The notes under the pieces are model-generated. The model saw only the letters and a program-made list of their open reading frames with translations, did not search any database and was not told the DNA's origin. From NCBI GenBank assembly GCA_025966315.1, contig JAOPUZ010000048.1, positions 225,300 to 289,299 of the forward strand: 64,000 nucleotides of DNA, given 5' to 3'. This document shows positions 1-9,152 of the stretch, piece by piece (position 1 is the first letter of the stretch; each line of letters opens with the position of its first letter). Source of the stretch: Frankiales bacterium (GTDB lineage: Bacteria; Actinomycetota; Actinomycetes; Mycobacteriales; Jatrophihabitantaceae). The translations under genes were made by a program, and so were the position numbers.

Positions 1-394
1 GGGCCTGGTCCCAGCGGTCCTCCGGCCGGTCACCGAGAGTGAACAGGGCCTCTTTGCAGCCCAGCGCCGCGCCCTGCTCGGCAATCGCCACGACCTCGTC
101 GATCTCGAGGTAGGCGGCCGGCAGCCGGTGCGGGACAGTGGCAAACGTGCAGTAATGGCAGCGATCCCGGCACAGCCGCGTCAACGGGATGAAGACCTTG
201 CGGCTGTACGTGATGACGCCCGGGCGGCCGGCCGCGGTCAAGCCCGCATCTCGTACCCCGGCCGCGATCGACATCAACTCGGTCAGCGAATCCTCCCGAG
301 CGGCCATCAACACGGCGGACTCGGTGACGTCCAGAGCGGCCCCGTCGCGGGCACGCCGCAGCGCGCGTCGGAGGGCGGACTCGGACGGCTTCAT
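1..394 (-). CDS. fbiC: 7,8-didemethyl-8-hydroxy-5-deazariboflavin (FO) synthase, N-terminal part (cut by window edge)
   Basis: This is the first 131 codons of a leftward gene that leaves the window at base 1. The ATG at 394-392 opens [18 protein letters not shown]. About 70 residues in is the radical SAM cluster motif CRDRCHYC, followed by [10 protein letters not shown] and later [13 protein letters not shown], all typical of the CofG half of FbiC. FbiC makes the deazaflavin chromophore FO from tyrosine and 5-amino-6-ribitylaminouracil. The CofH half would lie outside the window, so a stand-alone CofG cannot be excluded. It is divergent from the DUF4031 gene, and cofD/cofE lie about 3 kb away, which suggests a loose F420 locus. 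Confidence 0.9.
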   Translation of the reverse strand, partial: MKPSESALRRALRRARDGAALDVTESAVLMAAREDSLTELMSIAAGVRDAGLTAAGRPGVITYSRKVFIPLTRLCRDRCHYCTFATVPHRLPAAYLEIDEVVAIAEQGAALGCKEALFTLGDRPEDRWDQA

Positions 395-461
395 ATTGGT
401 CACAACTACGAGCGTAGGACCTCCTCGTGACGGTCACGTGACCCGTACCCTGACCTGCGTC

Positions 462-809
462 ATGAGCTGCTACGTGGACTCGCTGCGCGCCTACCCCGAC
501 GCGGGGCTGCGGCACACCCATTTCTGCCACTTGCTCGCCGACGAGGCCGGCGAGTTGCACGCGATGGCGGACGCCCTGGGCATGCCCCGCCGGTTCTTCC
601 AGGAGCACCCGTGGCGCTGGCACTACGACCTGCCGGCGCCGATGCGGGCCGAGGCGATCGAGCTCGGTGCGCGCGAGGTGGACATGCATTTCATCGGCCT
701 CCTGCTGCGCAACCGCCGTTCGGCGGCCCGGGACCGCGACGGCGGGGTAGCTCCGCGCGTACTCGCGGCTGATGCCAGCGACGCGGTTTCGGGCCGCACT
801 CCGACGTGA
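462..809 (+). CDS. DUF4031 domain protein
   Basis: A 115-residue protein starting at the ATG of MSCYVDSLRAYPDAGLR. The order C-Y-V-D, H-T-H-F-C-H-L, then LHAMADALGMPRRFFQ and HYDLP matches the small DUF4031 family, whose function is unknown. Longer reading frames extend upstream to about 189, but there they lie antisense to fbiC, so this internal ATG is preferred. The stop codon overlaps the GTG of the GPP34 gene (GTGA), indicating translational coupling. No signal peptide or membrane segment is visible. Confidence 0.82.
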   Translation: MSCYVDSLRAYPDAGLRHTHFCHLLADEAGELHAMADALGMPRRFFQEHPWRWHYDLPAPMRAEAIELGAREVDMHFIGLLLRNRRSAARDRDGGVAPRVLAADASDAVSGRTPT

Positions 810-1495
810 GTGAGTTGGAACCGCAGGCCGAGTCGGCGGAGTCCGGCGCCGGCGCCTCGATGGCACTGACGGTGTGCCGCCTGCTCCGCTCCCCGGAGGC
901 GAGGATCAGGCACGGCTCGTACGCCGGCATCGCCATCCGGGCCGCGCTGTTCGCCGAGCTGGTGCTGGACCAGCGACTCAGCGGCGTCAAGGCGCCGAAG
1001 GTGCGGGCCCCGCTCCCCGAGGCGGAACCGGACCTCGGGCGCAGCCTGCCGGATGCCGTCTACCGCGCGGTGGCCGCGAACGCCGCCAAACCGTGGCGGC
1101 GTTGGTACGGCCACGTCGGCGCCGACCTGCAGGCCGCAGTCGCGGAGTTGGTCCGATCCGGTACCTGGGAAGAAACCAGCCCCCAGCGCTACCGCGACAT
1201 CGATCCCGAGTTGGTGGCCGCACAGCTGGACGGTGTCCGTCAGGTACTCGCGCGGCCACCCGCCGCCGGGGGCAGCGCCAGCTTGGCCACCGAGGACGTA
1301 CTGGTGGCGTTGTTGGTCGGTGGGGCCGGTCCGGCCGGCGAACGACCGCGACCACGAGCCCAGCTTCGGCGCGTCGACGCCATGCTGCCGTTGTTTCCCG
1401 AAATCAAGGAACAGCAGGAGACGTTGCGCGGACTGGTCAAGGCGGCACTGGCCGCAATGCGGTCGCGGGCCGGATTGCGCGGCCTGTCGGGCTGA
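806..1495 (+). CDS. GPP34 family phosphoprotein (GOLPH3-like)
   Basis: A 229-residue protein with a GTG start that overlaps the preceding TGA. Recognised by family pattern: a leading helix rich in leucine and alanine, then GIAIRAALFAELVLDQRL, a typical GPP34 core segment, and a late helical region. Eukaryotic GOLPH3 binds phosphatidylinositol-4-phosphate at the Golgi. Actinobacteria carry many cytosolic homologues whose role is not established. It is coupled to the DUF4031 gene, and nothing follows it on this strand for about 1.4 kb. Confidence 0.7.
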   Translation: MSELEPQAESAESGAGASMALTVCRLLRSPEARIRHGSYAGIAIRAALFAELVLDQRLSGVKAPKVRAPLPEAEPDLGRSLPDAVYRAVAANAAKPWRRWYGHVGADLQAAVAELVRSGTWEETSPQRYRDIDPELVAAQLDGVRQVLARPPAAGGSASLATEDVLVALLVGGAGPAGERPRPRAQLRRVDAMLPLFPEIKEQQETLRGLVKAALAAMRSRAGLRGLSG

Positions 1496-1634
1496 GCGTC
1501 CGATGTTCGACGGCACGACCTACCCGTGCGCCGGCCTCGGCGCTACATCGAGGGCTACTTGTCGAGCGAATGACGGTGACGGCCAGAGGACGAGGTGCGG
1601 TTCGAATGGATCTAATCGAGTAGTGACGCGCTGG

Positions 1635-2075
1635 CTACACGATCGTGCCCAACCCGACGGACACCGTCCAGCTGGTGCTGGGCTTGGCCTCGATTCGGAT
1701 CGGGAGGCTGGTCGAGTGGATCTTGGCCCAGTCAACCACCGCGTCTCCCTCACCGCACACCACGGTCGCGTTCACATCAGGCTTGAGCACGAACGTAACC
1801 CGCGCGGTGGCCGTGCACGACACCTTGATGCTCAACGGCCCCGAGTGCGGCAGGACCACCAGGTCACTGCTGCCCGTGCCCTTCTTGTCGATGAGGATCG
1901 GCACCCCCTTCACCGGAAGATCCTCCGGGACGGGAGTGGCAGCTGTCGTGCCGGACGGGTGCGCCGACGACGCCGGCGGATGGCCGGCCGCCGGTGCCGA
2001 GTGGCTGGTGCACGCCGGCAATACCAGGACGGCAGCCAGCATGCCCACGGTCGCAGCGGTGCGTGCAAATTTCAT
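1635..2075 (-). CDS. putative lipoprotein of unknown function
   Basis: A 146-residue exported protein. The ATG at 2075 is preceded by GGAGG and opens MKFARTAATVGMLAAVLVLPAC. The hydrophobic stretch ends in LPAC, a lipobox, so lipid attachment at Cys22 is likely. After a proline/serine/alanine-rich linker the rest is beta-rich with two cysteines (VSCTATARV, VVCGEGDAV). I recognise no family. It lies downstream of another exported protein in the same orientation (85 bp gap). Its C-terminal sequence (SWTVSVGLGTIV) suggests a small beta-sandwich domain. Confidence 0.72.
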   Translation of the reverse strand: MKFARTAATVGMLAAVLVLPACTSHSAPAAGHPPASSAHPSGTTAATPVPEDLPVKGVPILIDKKGTGSSDLVVLPHSGPLSIKVSCTATARVTFVLKPDVNATVVCGEGDAVVDWAKIHSTSLPIRIEAKPSTSWTVSVGLGTIV

Positions 2076-2160
2076 GTCAGCCTCCGGAGGCGACGAAACC
2101 GATACGGTGCGGCGTGGACACGTTGATGATCTTCGTGCCCGCCCCGCAGTCCTGGTCTCG

Positions 2161-2601
2161 TCAGGACGCCGTGCCAGTGTCATACAGCTTCAAAATCCCA
2201 CCCTGGATGTAGCCGACGCGGCCAGGTCGGACGGTCATCGTGCCGGTGATCGACTGCGACGCAGTGATCGTCATCGTCGCTGTCGCTGACACCTGCGTCT
2301 TGATGGTGGACAGCAGCACGCTGGCGTCAACACCTACCGAGGCGCTCACCGCCAGCGACACGCTGCCGGAGAGGCTGAGCGCGTGACTCAACGTTGCGTT
2401 CGAAGCGGAGTTGTTCACCAACGCGAACTGCGGTGTGAGGGCCTTGAGCAGGTCAGCGTGCCGCGACGTGACGGTGAACTTTTGGTCCTCCGAGCACACG
2501 TTGTAAGCGGGGCTGAGATTGGCCGCGTCAGCGGGTGGCGCCGCCGACAGCAGCCCGATGGTGAGGACTAGCGCACTGCCGCCGGTAAGAGTTCTTCGCA
2601 T
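2161..2601 (-). CDS. secreted protein of unknown function
   Basis: A 146-residue protein. The ATG at 2601 follows a strong GGGGAGG and opens MRRTLTGGSALVLTIGLLSA with a signal-peptidase site near ADAANLS (about residue 27). The mature part is rich in Ser, Thr, Val and Ala, with alternating segments such as SLSGSVSLAVSASVGVDAS and ATATMTITASQSITGTMTV, suggesting a beta-rich or pore-like fold. There is a single cysteine. No family recognised. It is transcribed just upstream of the lipoprotein gene, so the two may act together at the cell surface. Confidence 0.7.
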   Translation of the reverse strand: MRRTLTGGSALVLTIGLLSAAPPADAANLSPAYNVCSEDQKFTVTSRHADLLKALTPQFALVNNSASNATLSHALSLSGSVSLAVSASVGVDASVLLSTIKTQVSATATMTITASQSITGTMTVRPGRVGYIQGGILKLYDTGTAS

Positions 2602-2967
2602 CAGACCTCCCCGTGGGGCAACCGCCGATCCTCGTGAATCGGACATCTGGATCGCCACTTGACGCAGAGCGAAGCACATACCGTGAACGTTACGGAAGCG
2701 ACAAAGCCACAGGTGCCCGGCCATACCTACGTTCCGGTGTCTCCGGGAAACCGGTCGCGCCGGGGCCGGCGCACGATACTTCGCTAGCGCGAAGCGGTGC
2801 GTGGCCTTGTCCGTCGAATTCGAGAAGGGCCGCGGACGTAGAGGTACCAATAGCCACGCTGCTGCGCGACTCGGGTCGGGACGAGAGGTCATACGGTCAG
2901 TGGGCCGTGCGGTGCAGCGACGCCGGTCGGCTGCGAGCCGCCGGGCCCGATGACCTAGGTTCGACGG
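2602..2967. other. intergenic region between divergent genes
   Basis: 366 bases with no convincing gene. It must hold the leftward promoter of the secreted protein and the rightward promoter of cofD. A short perfect hairpin is visible (CTTCGC-tagc-GCGAAG, about 2782-2797). A -10-like TAGGTT sits at 2953-2958, only 9 bases before the cofD GTG. Confidence 0.4.
2953..2958 (+). promoter_or_regulatory. -10 box, possibly giving a leaderless cofD transcript
   Basis: TAGGTT fits the actinobacterial TANNNT consensus. It lies 9 bases before the cofD start, which has no Shine-Dalgarno sequence, so the mRNA may begin at the GTG. This is inference from spacing alone. Confidence 0.4.
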
Positions 2968-3918
2968 GTGCGAATAACGGTTCTGGCCGGTGGCATCGGC
3001 GGCGCCCGGTTCCTGCGCGGCGTCCGCAAACTGGCTCAGACGGACGGCCACGTCGTGACGGCGATCATCAACACCGGTGACGACGTCACGATGCACGGGC
3101 TGCGGATCTGCCCGGACCTCGACAGCGTCATGTACACCCTTGGCGAGGCGATCGACACCGAGCGCGGTTGGGGTCGGGCCGGTGAGACCTGGCGTATCAA
3201 GGAGCAGCTCGCCGAGTACGGCGTGGAGCCGTCGTGGTTCGGCCTCGGTGATCTCGACACCGGGACGCACCTGGTGCGGACCCAGATGCTGGCGGCTGGT
3301 TACTCGATGACCGACGTCACCGCCGCACTGTGCACTCGCTGGCAACCCGGCGTCACCCTGTTGCCGATGACGGACGAGCGCTGCGAGACGCACGTAGTGG
3401 TCGAGATCGACGGCCAGCGACGGGCCATTCATTTCCAGGAATGGTGGGTCCGGTACCGGGCGTCGCTACCCGCGAGTGCTTTCGTCCAAGTCGGGCTCGA
3501 GGACGCCAAGCCGACCGATGCCGTGCTCACCGCATTAGACGAAGCGGATCTGGTGCTGCTGGCCCCGTCCAACCCGGTCGTATCGATCAACACGATTCTC
3601 AGCGTGCCCGGCCTGCGCGACGCGCTTCGCAAGGGTGACCGTCCGATCGTCGGCCTGTCCCCCATCGTCGGTGGCGCGCCGGTGCGCGGGATGGCCGACG
3701 TGTGCTTGCCGGTGCTGGGCGTCGAGACCTCGGCCGAGGGGGTCGCCCGGTTCTACGGCGCGCGCGGGGACGGCGGCCTGCTCGACGGCTGGCTGGTGCA
3801 CGATGGCGATTACGCCGACATCGCGGGCATGACCGTACTGGCGCGGGATCTGATGATGTCCTCGGACGACGTCACCGCCGGCATGGTCGCGGATGCCATT
3901 GCGGTGGCCGGGCTATGA
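2968..3918 (+). CDS. cofD: 2-phospho-L-lactate transferase (CofD/FbiA)
   Basis: A 316-residue cytosolic enzyme. The GTG start opens [18 protein letters not shown], the glycine-rich N-terminus of the family, followed by the INTGDD motif near residue 36. CofD transfers a phospholactyl (or phosphoenolpyruvyl) group from a GDP-activated donor to FO, giving F420-0 or dehydro-F420-0. Family landmarks are [13 protein letters not shown] and the end segment DGWLVHDGD. Length is normal for the family. It overlaps the next gene by ATGA and is therefore coupled to the CofE fusion that adds glutamates to its product. Confidence 0.95.
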   Translation: MRITVLAGGIGGARFLRGVRKLAQTDGHVVTAIINTGDDVTMHGLRICPDLDSVMYTLGEAIDTERGWGRAGETWRIKEQLAEYGVEPSWFGLGDLDTGTHLVRTQMLAAGYSMTDVTAALCTRWQPGVTLLPMTDERCETHVVVEIDGQRRAIHFQEWWVRYRASLPASAFVQVGLEDAKPTDAVLTALDEADLVLLAPSNPVVSINTILSVPGLRDALRKGDRPIVGLSPIVGGAPVRGMADVCLPVLGVETSAEGVARFYGARGDGGLLDGWLVHDGDYADIAGMTVLARDLMMSSDDVTAGMVADAIAVAGL

Positions 3919-5273
3919 CCGCGTCGCCGCCGGTCAGCCCAGCCGCCAACAGGGTCGAGATCCTGCCCGTACCCGGTATCGGCGAGATCCGACCCGGCGC
4001 CGATCTAGCCGATGAGATAAGCCGAAACGCACCGTGGCTGGCCGATGGCGACATCCTCGTCGTGACCTCGAAGATCGTGTCCAAGGCCGAGGGACGCCTG
4101 GTGCCGGCCGAGACCGACGACGAGGCCGAACGCGAAGCCATCCGCCAGCAGGCGATCGCCGACGAGACCGTCCGGGTGGTAGCCCGCCGCGGCCAACTCG
4201 CCATCGTGGAGACCCGGCAAGGCCTCGTGATGGCCGCCGCCGGGGTAGACGCCTCCAACGTCATCCGCAGCGAGATTGCCCTGCTGCCGTTGGACCCGGA
4301 CGATTCCGCGCGCCGGTTGCGGGAGGCCATCATCGCCCGTACCGGCCGCAACGTTGCCGTGGTCATCTCCGACTCGATGGGACGGCCGTGGCGACACGGC
4401 ATTTCCGACGTCGCGATCGGCGTGGCCGGCATGACCGCGGTCACGGACGAGCGCGGCACCCAGGACCGGCACGGCAACACCCTGATCGTCACCGAGGTGG
4501 CCATCGCCGACGAGGTGGCGTCGGCCGGTGACCTGGTCAAGGGAAAGCTCGGGCACGTCCCGGTCGCGGTGGTTCGCGGGCTGGCCTACGGCGACGACGG
4601 CCGCGGCTCGAAGCTGTTGATCCGGGGCTCGCAGGACGACCTGTTCCGGCTGGGCACCAACGAGGCGATCGCGCTGGGCCAAGCGCAGGCCTCGGGCGGT
4701 GCCGATCAGGTGGACGTCTCGGGCCTGCATGCCGAGGCGTTGGCCTGTTTGACCGCGCTGCGGCTCGATGCCGGCGACGGGACCGGGCAGGCAGCCGTCC
4801 GCGAAGGTTTCTACGCGCTGCTGGCGGCCCGCCCCGATGCCACCCGGCGTAGCTGCGCGCCGGGACATCTCACCGCGAGCACGGTGCTGCTGGACCACGA
4901 GGCCCGCCGGGTGCTGCTCACCCTGCATCCTCGGGTCGGCGCCTGGCTGCAGCTCGGCGGCCACTGTGAGGACGACGATGTCTCGTTGGTGGCCGCCGCC
5001 GCCCGCGAGGCCCTGGAAGAAAGCGGCATCGGCGGGATCCGGATGAACCCGGCTCCGGTCGACCTCGACATTCATCCGATCACCTGCTCGCTCGGCATCC
5101 CCACCCGCCACTTCGACGTTCGCTTCGTCGGCCTCGCCCCGGCTGGTGCCCAGGAGGTGATCAGCGCCGAGTCCGACGACCTGCGCTGGTTCGACCTGGA
5201 CGCCCTGCCGGACAACATCGCGCCGGAGTTGCCGGCCCTGATCGCGCGCGCGGCCGCGGCCAGCCGATGGTGA
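3915..5273 (+). CDS. cofE: coenzyme F420-0:L-glutamate ligase (CofE) fused to a Nudix hydrolase domain
   Basis: One uninterrupted 452-residue frame. Residues about 13-250 are Cof[34 protein letters not shown], a [10 protein letters not shown] motif and [18 protein letters not shown]. This domain adds glutamates to F420-0. From about residue 296 the sequence changes to a Nudix domain ([17 protein letters not shown], then GGHC at about 347, then REALEESGI). The box is one residue longer than the classic 23-residue form. Mycobacterial FbiB instead has a C-terminal FMN nitroreductase domain that reduces dehydro-F420-0, and nothing like it is present here. Coupled to cofD by ATGA; its own stop overlaps the next gene. 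Confidence 0.93.
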   Translation: MTASPPVSPAANRVEILPVPGIGEIRPGADLADEISRNAPWLADGDILVVTSKIVSKAEGRLVPAETDDEAEREAIRQQAIADETVRVVARRGQLAIVETRQGLVMAAAGVDASNVIRSEIALLPLDPDDSARRLREAIIARTGRNVAVVISDSMGRPWRHGISDVAIGVAGMTAVTDERGTQDRHGNTLIVTEVAIADEVASAGDLVKGKLGHVPVAVVRGLAYGDDGRGSKLLIRGSQDDLFRLGTNEAIALGQAQASGGADQVDVSGLHAEALACLTALRLDAGDGTGQAAVREGFYALLAARPDATRRSCAPGHLTASTVLLDHEARRVLLTLHPRVGAWLQLGGHCEDDDVSLVAAAAREALEESGIGGIRMNPAPVDLDIHPITCSLGIPTRHFDVRFVGLAPAGAQEVISAESDDLRWFDLDALPDNIAPELPALIARAAAASRW

Positions 5274-6118
5274 ACCCGCTGGCCACGGTCGGGTCCTGGC
5301 CGGTGGACAACGCCGCGGCGGCGGTTGTCGGCCCGGGCGGGGTACTAGCCGCGACCGGCGACCTCGGCTACCGGTTCCGGCTGGCGTCGGTGACCAAACC
5401 ACTGGCCGCGCTGGCGACGCTGGTCGCCGTCGAGGAAGGGGCCGTCCTGCTGGACGATGCGGTCGAGGCCGGCGCCGACGGCGGTCAGCGGCTGGCCGAC
5501 GTGCTGCCTGGCGTCACGCTGCGGCACCTGCTTTCGCACGCGTCCGGGCTGGCCCCGGACCGCCGGCAGCGCGCGGCCGAACCCGGCAGCCGGCGGATCT
5601 ACTCCAACGTGGGCTTCGACATCATCGGCGAGGTCGTGACCGCCGCTACCGAGATCCCGTTCGCCGACTACCTTCGCGACGCGGTGTTTGCGCCGCTGCG
5701 CATGTCGGGCGCGACCCTGGAAGGTTCGCCGGCCTCGCACGGCTGGGCCTCGGTCAGCGACCTGGTCCGCTTGCTGGGCGGCCTGCTGACCGGACTGCCA
5801 ATGCTGGATCCGGCCACGCTGGCGGCGGCTACCTCGGTGCAGTTTCCCGGGCTGCGCGGCGTGTTGCCCGGCTTCGGAATGCAGCCGGACAACACCTGGG
5901 GTCTGGGTTTCGAGATCCGCGGCGACAAGCAGCCGCACTGGAGTTCACGCCGCAACAGCCCGGCGACGTACGGGCATTTCGGTCGGGCCGGCACGATGTT
6001 CTGGATCGACCCGGAACGGGGCCTAGGCCTGGTCGCGCTGTCCGACCGGGACTTCGACGAATGGGCGGCGGCGGCGTGGCCAGTGCTGTCGGACGAGGTG
6101 CTGGACGCATTCAGCTGA
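5267..6118 (+). CDS. serine hydrolase of the class C beta-lactamase / penicillin-binding family
   Basis: A 283-residue protein whose ATG lies inside the end of the CofE-Nudix gene (7-base overlap). Catalytic motifs of the family are visible: SVTK at residues 41-44 (nucleophile serine and lysine), YSN at 112-114, and HFGRAG near 237 as the third motif. [13 protein letters not shown] is the usual helix after the active site. No signal peptide is seen, so it may be an intracellular esterase or amidase rather than a wall enzyme. The overlap places it in the cofD-cofE transcript; a link to F420 is not implied. Confidence 0.87.
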   Translation: MVNPLATVGSWPVDNAAAAVVGPGGVLAATGDLGYRFRLASVTKPLAALATLVAVEEGAVLLDDAVEAGADGGQRLADVLPGVTLRHLLSHASGLAPDRRQRAAEPGSRRIYSNVGFDIIGEVVTAATEIPFADYLRDAVFAPLRMSGATLEGSPASHGWASVSDLVRLLGGLLTGLPMLDPATLAAATSVQFPGLRGVLPGFGMQPDNTWGLGFEIRGDKQPHWSSRRNSPATYGHFGRAGTMFWIDPERGLGLVALSDRDFDEWAAAAWPVLSDEVLDAFS

Positions 6119-6188
6119 GCTTCGCTCTGATTCTGCGCGTCGCGTGAGGCCGATATGAGGCGCTCGACTCCCGGAATCGGTCGACGGA

Positions 6189-7115
6189 TCAGATGGCGCG
6201 GACGTCGTTCGGGCTGAATCGCGGACCGTACTTCGGCGGCGTCATGCCGCTCAACTCGATCAGGCGAACCACCCGGGCCCGCTGACCACGCCATGGTTCG
6301 AGCAGCCGCACCATCGTGTCGTCATCGGTTCGCGGGCTGCCGGTCAGCACCCAGCCCACCCGGTTCTTGAGATGGAAATCGCCGACACTGACCGCATCGG
6401 GGTCCCCCAGCGCGCGCAACATCGTCTCGGCCGCAGTCCATTCCCCGACCCCGGGAACCAGCCGTAGCCGGCGCCGCGCCGCATCGAAATCCCCGTCCGC
6501 GGAAAGGGAAACGCATTCCTCGAGGCGATTGGCCACGGTCGCCGCGGCCCGGATGGTGCGATGTCGCTGCAGGTCGACGCCGAAGCGGTGCCAGTCCCAG
6601 GAGGTAACCGCCAGCAGCGCCGCCGGGGTCGGGGCCAGCCGTAATTCGGGCGCCCCGGCCGGGGTTGCCGCCGGCTCGCCGTACCGCCAGGCCAGGCCCC
6701 GCCAGGCCCGCCACGCCTCGCCGCCGGTGACTCGCCGCTCCAGAATCGCCGGCACCAGCGAGTCCAGCACCAGCCCGGACCGGCATAACCGCAAGCCGGG
6801 CAGCTGCCGGTGGGTGGTTCGCAACACCTCGTGGCCGGACAGGTCCAGCCCCGACCAGTCGTCGGTCACACCCACCAGCGCCGGTACCGAGTCGATCAGC
6901 CAGGCCGCGCCGGAGCCCCAGGCCCGGGCCAGCACGCCGGCCCCGTCCCGCGAGATCGACAGCGTTCCGGGGCCGTCCGGGGTACGGACCGCGCGCCACC
7001 AGGTGCCACCGACGAGCTTCGTGGTCGGGTCGCCGCCGCCGTGCCGTAACGGCGCCAGCGTGCGGGCCAGATCGAAGGCTCCGCTCAGCGGGACGCGGCG
7101 GACAACGGGAGTCAC
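6189..7115 (-). CDS. DNA-3-methyladenine glycosylase family protein (AlkA-like)
   Basis: A 308-residue base-excision enzyme. The helix-hairpin-helix-GPD core is seen as LRLVPGVGEWTAAETMLRALG followed by AVSVGDFHLKN, where the aspartate of VGDFH is in the catalytic position. The N-terminal 100 residues (FDLARTLAPLRHGGGDP) match the AlkA-type N-terminal domain. It would remove alkylated purines from DNA. It converges with the serine hydrolase across a 70-base gap and lies 31 bases downstream of the nucleotidyltransferase gene, so it may be read with the sugar genes. A methyltransferase for alkylated DNA (ogt) is also in this window at 34255. Confidence 0.88.
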   Translation of the reverse strand: MTPVVRRVPLSGAFDLARTLAPLRHGGGDPTTKLVGGTWWRAVRTPDGPGTLSISRDGAGVLARAWGSGAAWLIDSVPALVGVTDDWSGLDLSGHEVLRTTHRQLPGLRLCRSGLVLDSLVPAILERRVTGGEAWRAWRGLAWRYGEPAATPAGAPELRLAPTPAALLAVTSWDWHRFGVDLQRHRTIRAAATVANRLEECVSLSADGDFDAARRRLRLVPGVGEWTAAETMLRALGDPDAVSVGDFHLKNRVGWVLTGSPRTDDDTMVRLLEPWRGQRARVVRLIELSGMTPPKYGPRFSPNDVRAI

Positions 7116-7146
7116 CGCTCGAGGTTAACGGTGGCGCGGCTCAGGC

Positions 7147-8220
7147 TCAGCCGTCGGTGGAGAACCGGATGCTGCCGTCGGACAGGATTGCTTCGGGCCA
7201 GACCCGCGCACCGGCCAGCAACTCGATGCGGCGCCCGAGGACGGCGTGGTCCCCGATCACCGCGTCCCGCAGCACCGAATCCTCGCCGACCTCGCATTGG
7301 CGGCCGAGCACACTTCGCTCGACCACCGCGTTCGCCCCGACCGAAGCCCCGTCGAACAACACCGAGCCGGTGACCACGGCACCGGCCGCAATCACACAAC
7401 CGGCCCCGATGGTCGTCCCGCCGGACAGCCGTGCGGTCGGGTGCACCGAGGCGCCGGGAAGCACGAGTGATTCCCCGGTGCGCCCGGCCAACGCCGGGCT
7501 CGGGGCCAGACCGAGGACCAGGTCGGCCGACCCGGCCACGAAGTCGGCCGGGGTGCCGAGGTCACGCCAATAGGTGTCATCGAGGTAGGCGCCGATGACC
7601 GCGCCGGCTTGCAGCAGCCCCGGAAAGGTCTCGCGCTCGACCGACACGGCCCGCCCGGTCGGGATGGCCTCGACCACCGGACGGGCGAAGACGTAGGTGC
7701 CGGCATTGATCTGGTCGGTGACCGGGTTCGGGTCCTTCTCCAGGAAGTCGAGCACCCGCGCGGTCTCGTCGGTGGGCACGCACCCGAACGCGCTCGGGTC
7801 GAGCACCCGAGTGAGATGCAGCGTCACGTCGGCGTCGCGATCGGCGTGACAGGCCAGCAGCGCGGGTAGGTCGCAGCCGGACAGCACGTCGCCGTTGAAG
7901 ATCAGGACGGTGTCGCCACGCAGCCGGTCGCGAACGTTGCCGATGGCCCCGCCGGTACCGAGCGGTGACTCCTCGACGACGTACTCGAGATCCAGGCCGA
8001 GCGATGCGCCGTCACCGAAGTAGTCGCTGAACACGGCCGGTTGGTAGCTGGTACCGAGGACCACGTGCTTGATGCCGGCACCGGCAATGCGGGACAGCAG
8101 GTGGCTGAGAAACGGCAACCCGGCGGTGGGCAGCATCGGCTTCGGCGCGGAAAGAGTCAGCGGCCGCAGTCGGGTGCCAAGCCCCCCGACCAGAACGACG
8201 GCGTCGACTTCGGACGTCAT
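7147..8220 (-). CDS. sugar-phosphate nucleotidyltransferase (mannose-1-phosphate guanylyltransferase type)
   Basis: A 357-residue enzyme. The N-terminal nucleotide-binding signature is VLVGGLGTRLRPLTLSAPKPM, with the product-site lysine in PKP. FNGDVL near residue 109 is the metal-binding segment. The C-terminal third shows left-handed beta-helix hexapeptides (VHPTARLSGGTTIGAGCVI, SVGANAVVERSVLG). This is the ManB/GMP-PP layout that sits beside wbbL and the F420 genes in mycobacteria, so GDP-mannose is the likeliest product; glucose-1-phosphate thymidylyl or uridylyl transfer remains possible. ATGA overlap with the upstream GT2. Confidence 0.87.
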   Translation of the reverse strand: MTSEVDAVVLVGGLGTRLRPLTLSAPKPMLPTAGLPFLSHLLSRIAGAGIKHVVLGTSYQPAVFSDYFGDGASLGLDLEYVVEESPLGTGGAIGNVRDRLRGDTVLIFNGDVLSGCDLPALLACHADRDADVTLHLTRVLDPSAFGCVPTDETARVLDFLEKDPNPVTDQINAGTYVFARPVVEAIPTGRAVSVERETFPGLLQAGAVIGAYLDDTYWRDLGTPADFVAGSADLVLGLAPSPALAGRTGESLVLPGASVHPTARLSGGTTIGAGCVIAAGAVVTGSVLFDGASVGANAVVERSVLGRQCEVGEDSVLRDAVIGDHAVLGRRIELLAGARVWPEAILSDGSIRFSTDG

Positions 8221-9152
8221 GAGGTGATTCTCCTGGTGTGCTCTCGCAGCCGAGCGGTCAACCGGGCCGCGAGCCCCGTGTCCGACAATTGAGGGGTCAG
8301 CCTACGGCGGGCGAGTAAGCCCAGCCGGAGTGCCACGCGCACCGGCCACCACCGTGCCCCGGGGTACCTGTGGCTCAGGTAACGGTAGGCACTTCGATGA
8401 TGCTCGGCCGACATTTCCCGGGCGTGACGCGACGTTGAATGCGAGCCGACGTGCAGCACCTCCGCGCTCGGGACGTAAACGTTGAGCCAGCCGGCTTCGG
8501 CCAGCCGGCGGCCCAGTTCCACGTCCTCGAAGTACATGAAGAATTCGGGGTCGAAGCCGCTCACCGAATCGAAGGCGTCCCGACGCAGCAGCAGGCAGGA
8601 GCCGGACAACCAGCCGGCCACCCGCTCGCCAGCGACGGCTCGTTCCTGCCGGTAGCGCACCGTCCAGGGATTGGTGGGCCACCAACGGCTGAAGACGGCG
8701 TGCCCGATTCCCCTTCCCAGCGAGGGCAATTCGCGGGCCGAAGGGTAGACGTCTCCGCCCGGGGTACGAATCAGCGGGCCGAGTGAACCGGCGCGGGGCC
8801 AGCGCTCGGCGGCAGCGAGCAGCTCGTCCAGCGAGCCGTCGCGCCACACCACGTCCGGGTTGGCCACCACCACCCATTCGGCGTCGGTGACGGCGACGCC
8901 CAGATTGGCCGCGCGCCCGTAGCCGAGGTTGCTGCCGGTGGGCAGCAGCCGGACACCTGGTCGGTCGGCGGCCCGTTCCGGCGCGCCGTCGGTCGATCCG
9001 TTGTCGGCCACCACGACATCGACCGGTCGTTTGGTGGCCTGGGGCAGGCTGTCCAGGAAGCTGTCCAAGGTGGTCCCGGACGAGTACGTGACGACGACGA
9101 CCGCAATGGCGTCGGCGGGCTGATTCTGCGGGTCCGCCGTCCGCGCGGTCAT
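8217..9152 (-). CDS. glycosyltransferase family 2, WbbL (rhamnosyltransferase)-like
   Basis: A 311-residue GT-A enzyme; the ATG of MTARTADPQNQ overlaps the stop of the upstream GT4. Motifs: VVVTYSSGTTLDSFLDSLP, VVADNGSTDGAPE, GSNLGYGRAANLG, VVANPDV (the DxD-like position) and FDPEFFMYFEDVELGRRLAEAG near residue 215. Position next to the manB-type gene matches mycobacterial wbbL1, which adds rhamnose to GlcNAc-PP-decaprenol in the arabinogalactan linker. That substrate is inferred from synteny only. The C-terminal 40 residues are basic. Confidence 0.87.
   Translation of the reverse strand: MTARTADPQNQPADAIAVVVVTYSSGTTLDSFLDSLPQATKRPVDVVVADNGSTDGAPERAADRPGVRLLPTGSNLGYGRAANLGVAVTDAEWVVVANPDVVWRDGSLDELLAAAERWPRAGSLGPLIRTPGGDVYPSARELPSLGRGIGHAVFSRWWPTNPWTVRYRQERAVAGERVAGWLSGSCLLLRRDAFDSVSGFDPEFFMYFEDVELGRRLAEAGWLNVYVPSAEVLHVGSHSTSRHAREMSAEHHRSAYRYLSHRYPGARWWPVRVALRLGLLARRRLTPQLSDTGLAARLTARLREHTRRITS

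Noticed and set aside
4005..5402. Long leftward open frame antisense to the CofE-Nudix gene
   Set aside because: A GC-rich shadow frame with no recognisable motif; the rightward frame has convincing CofE and Nudix signatures.
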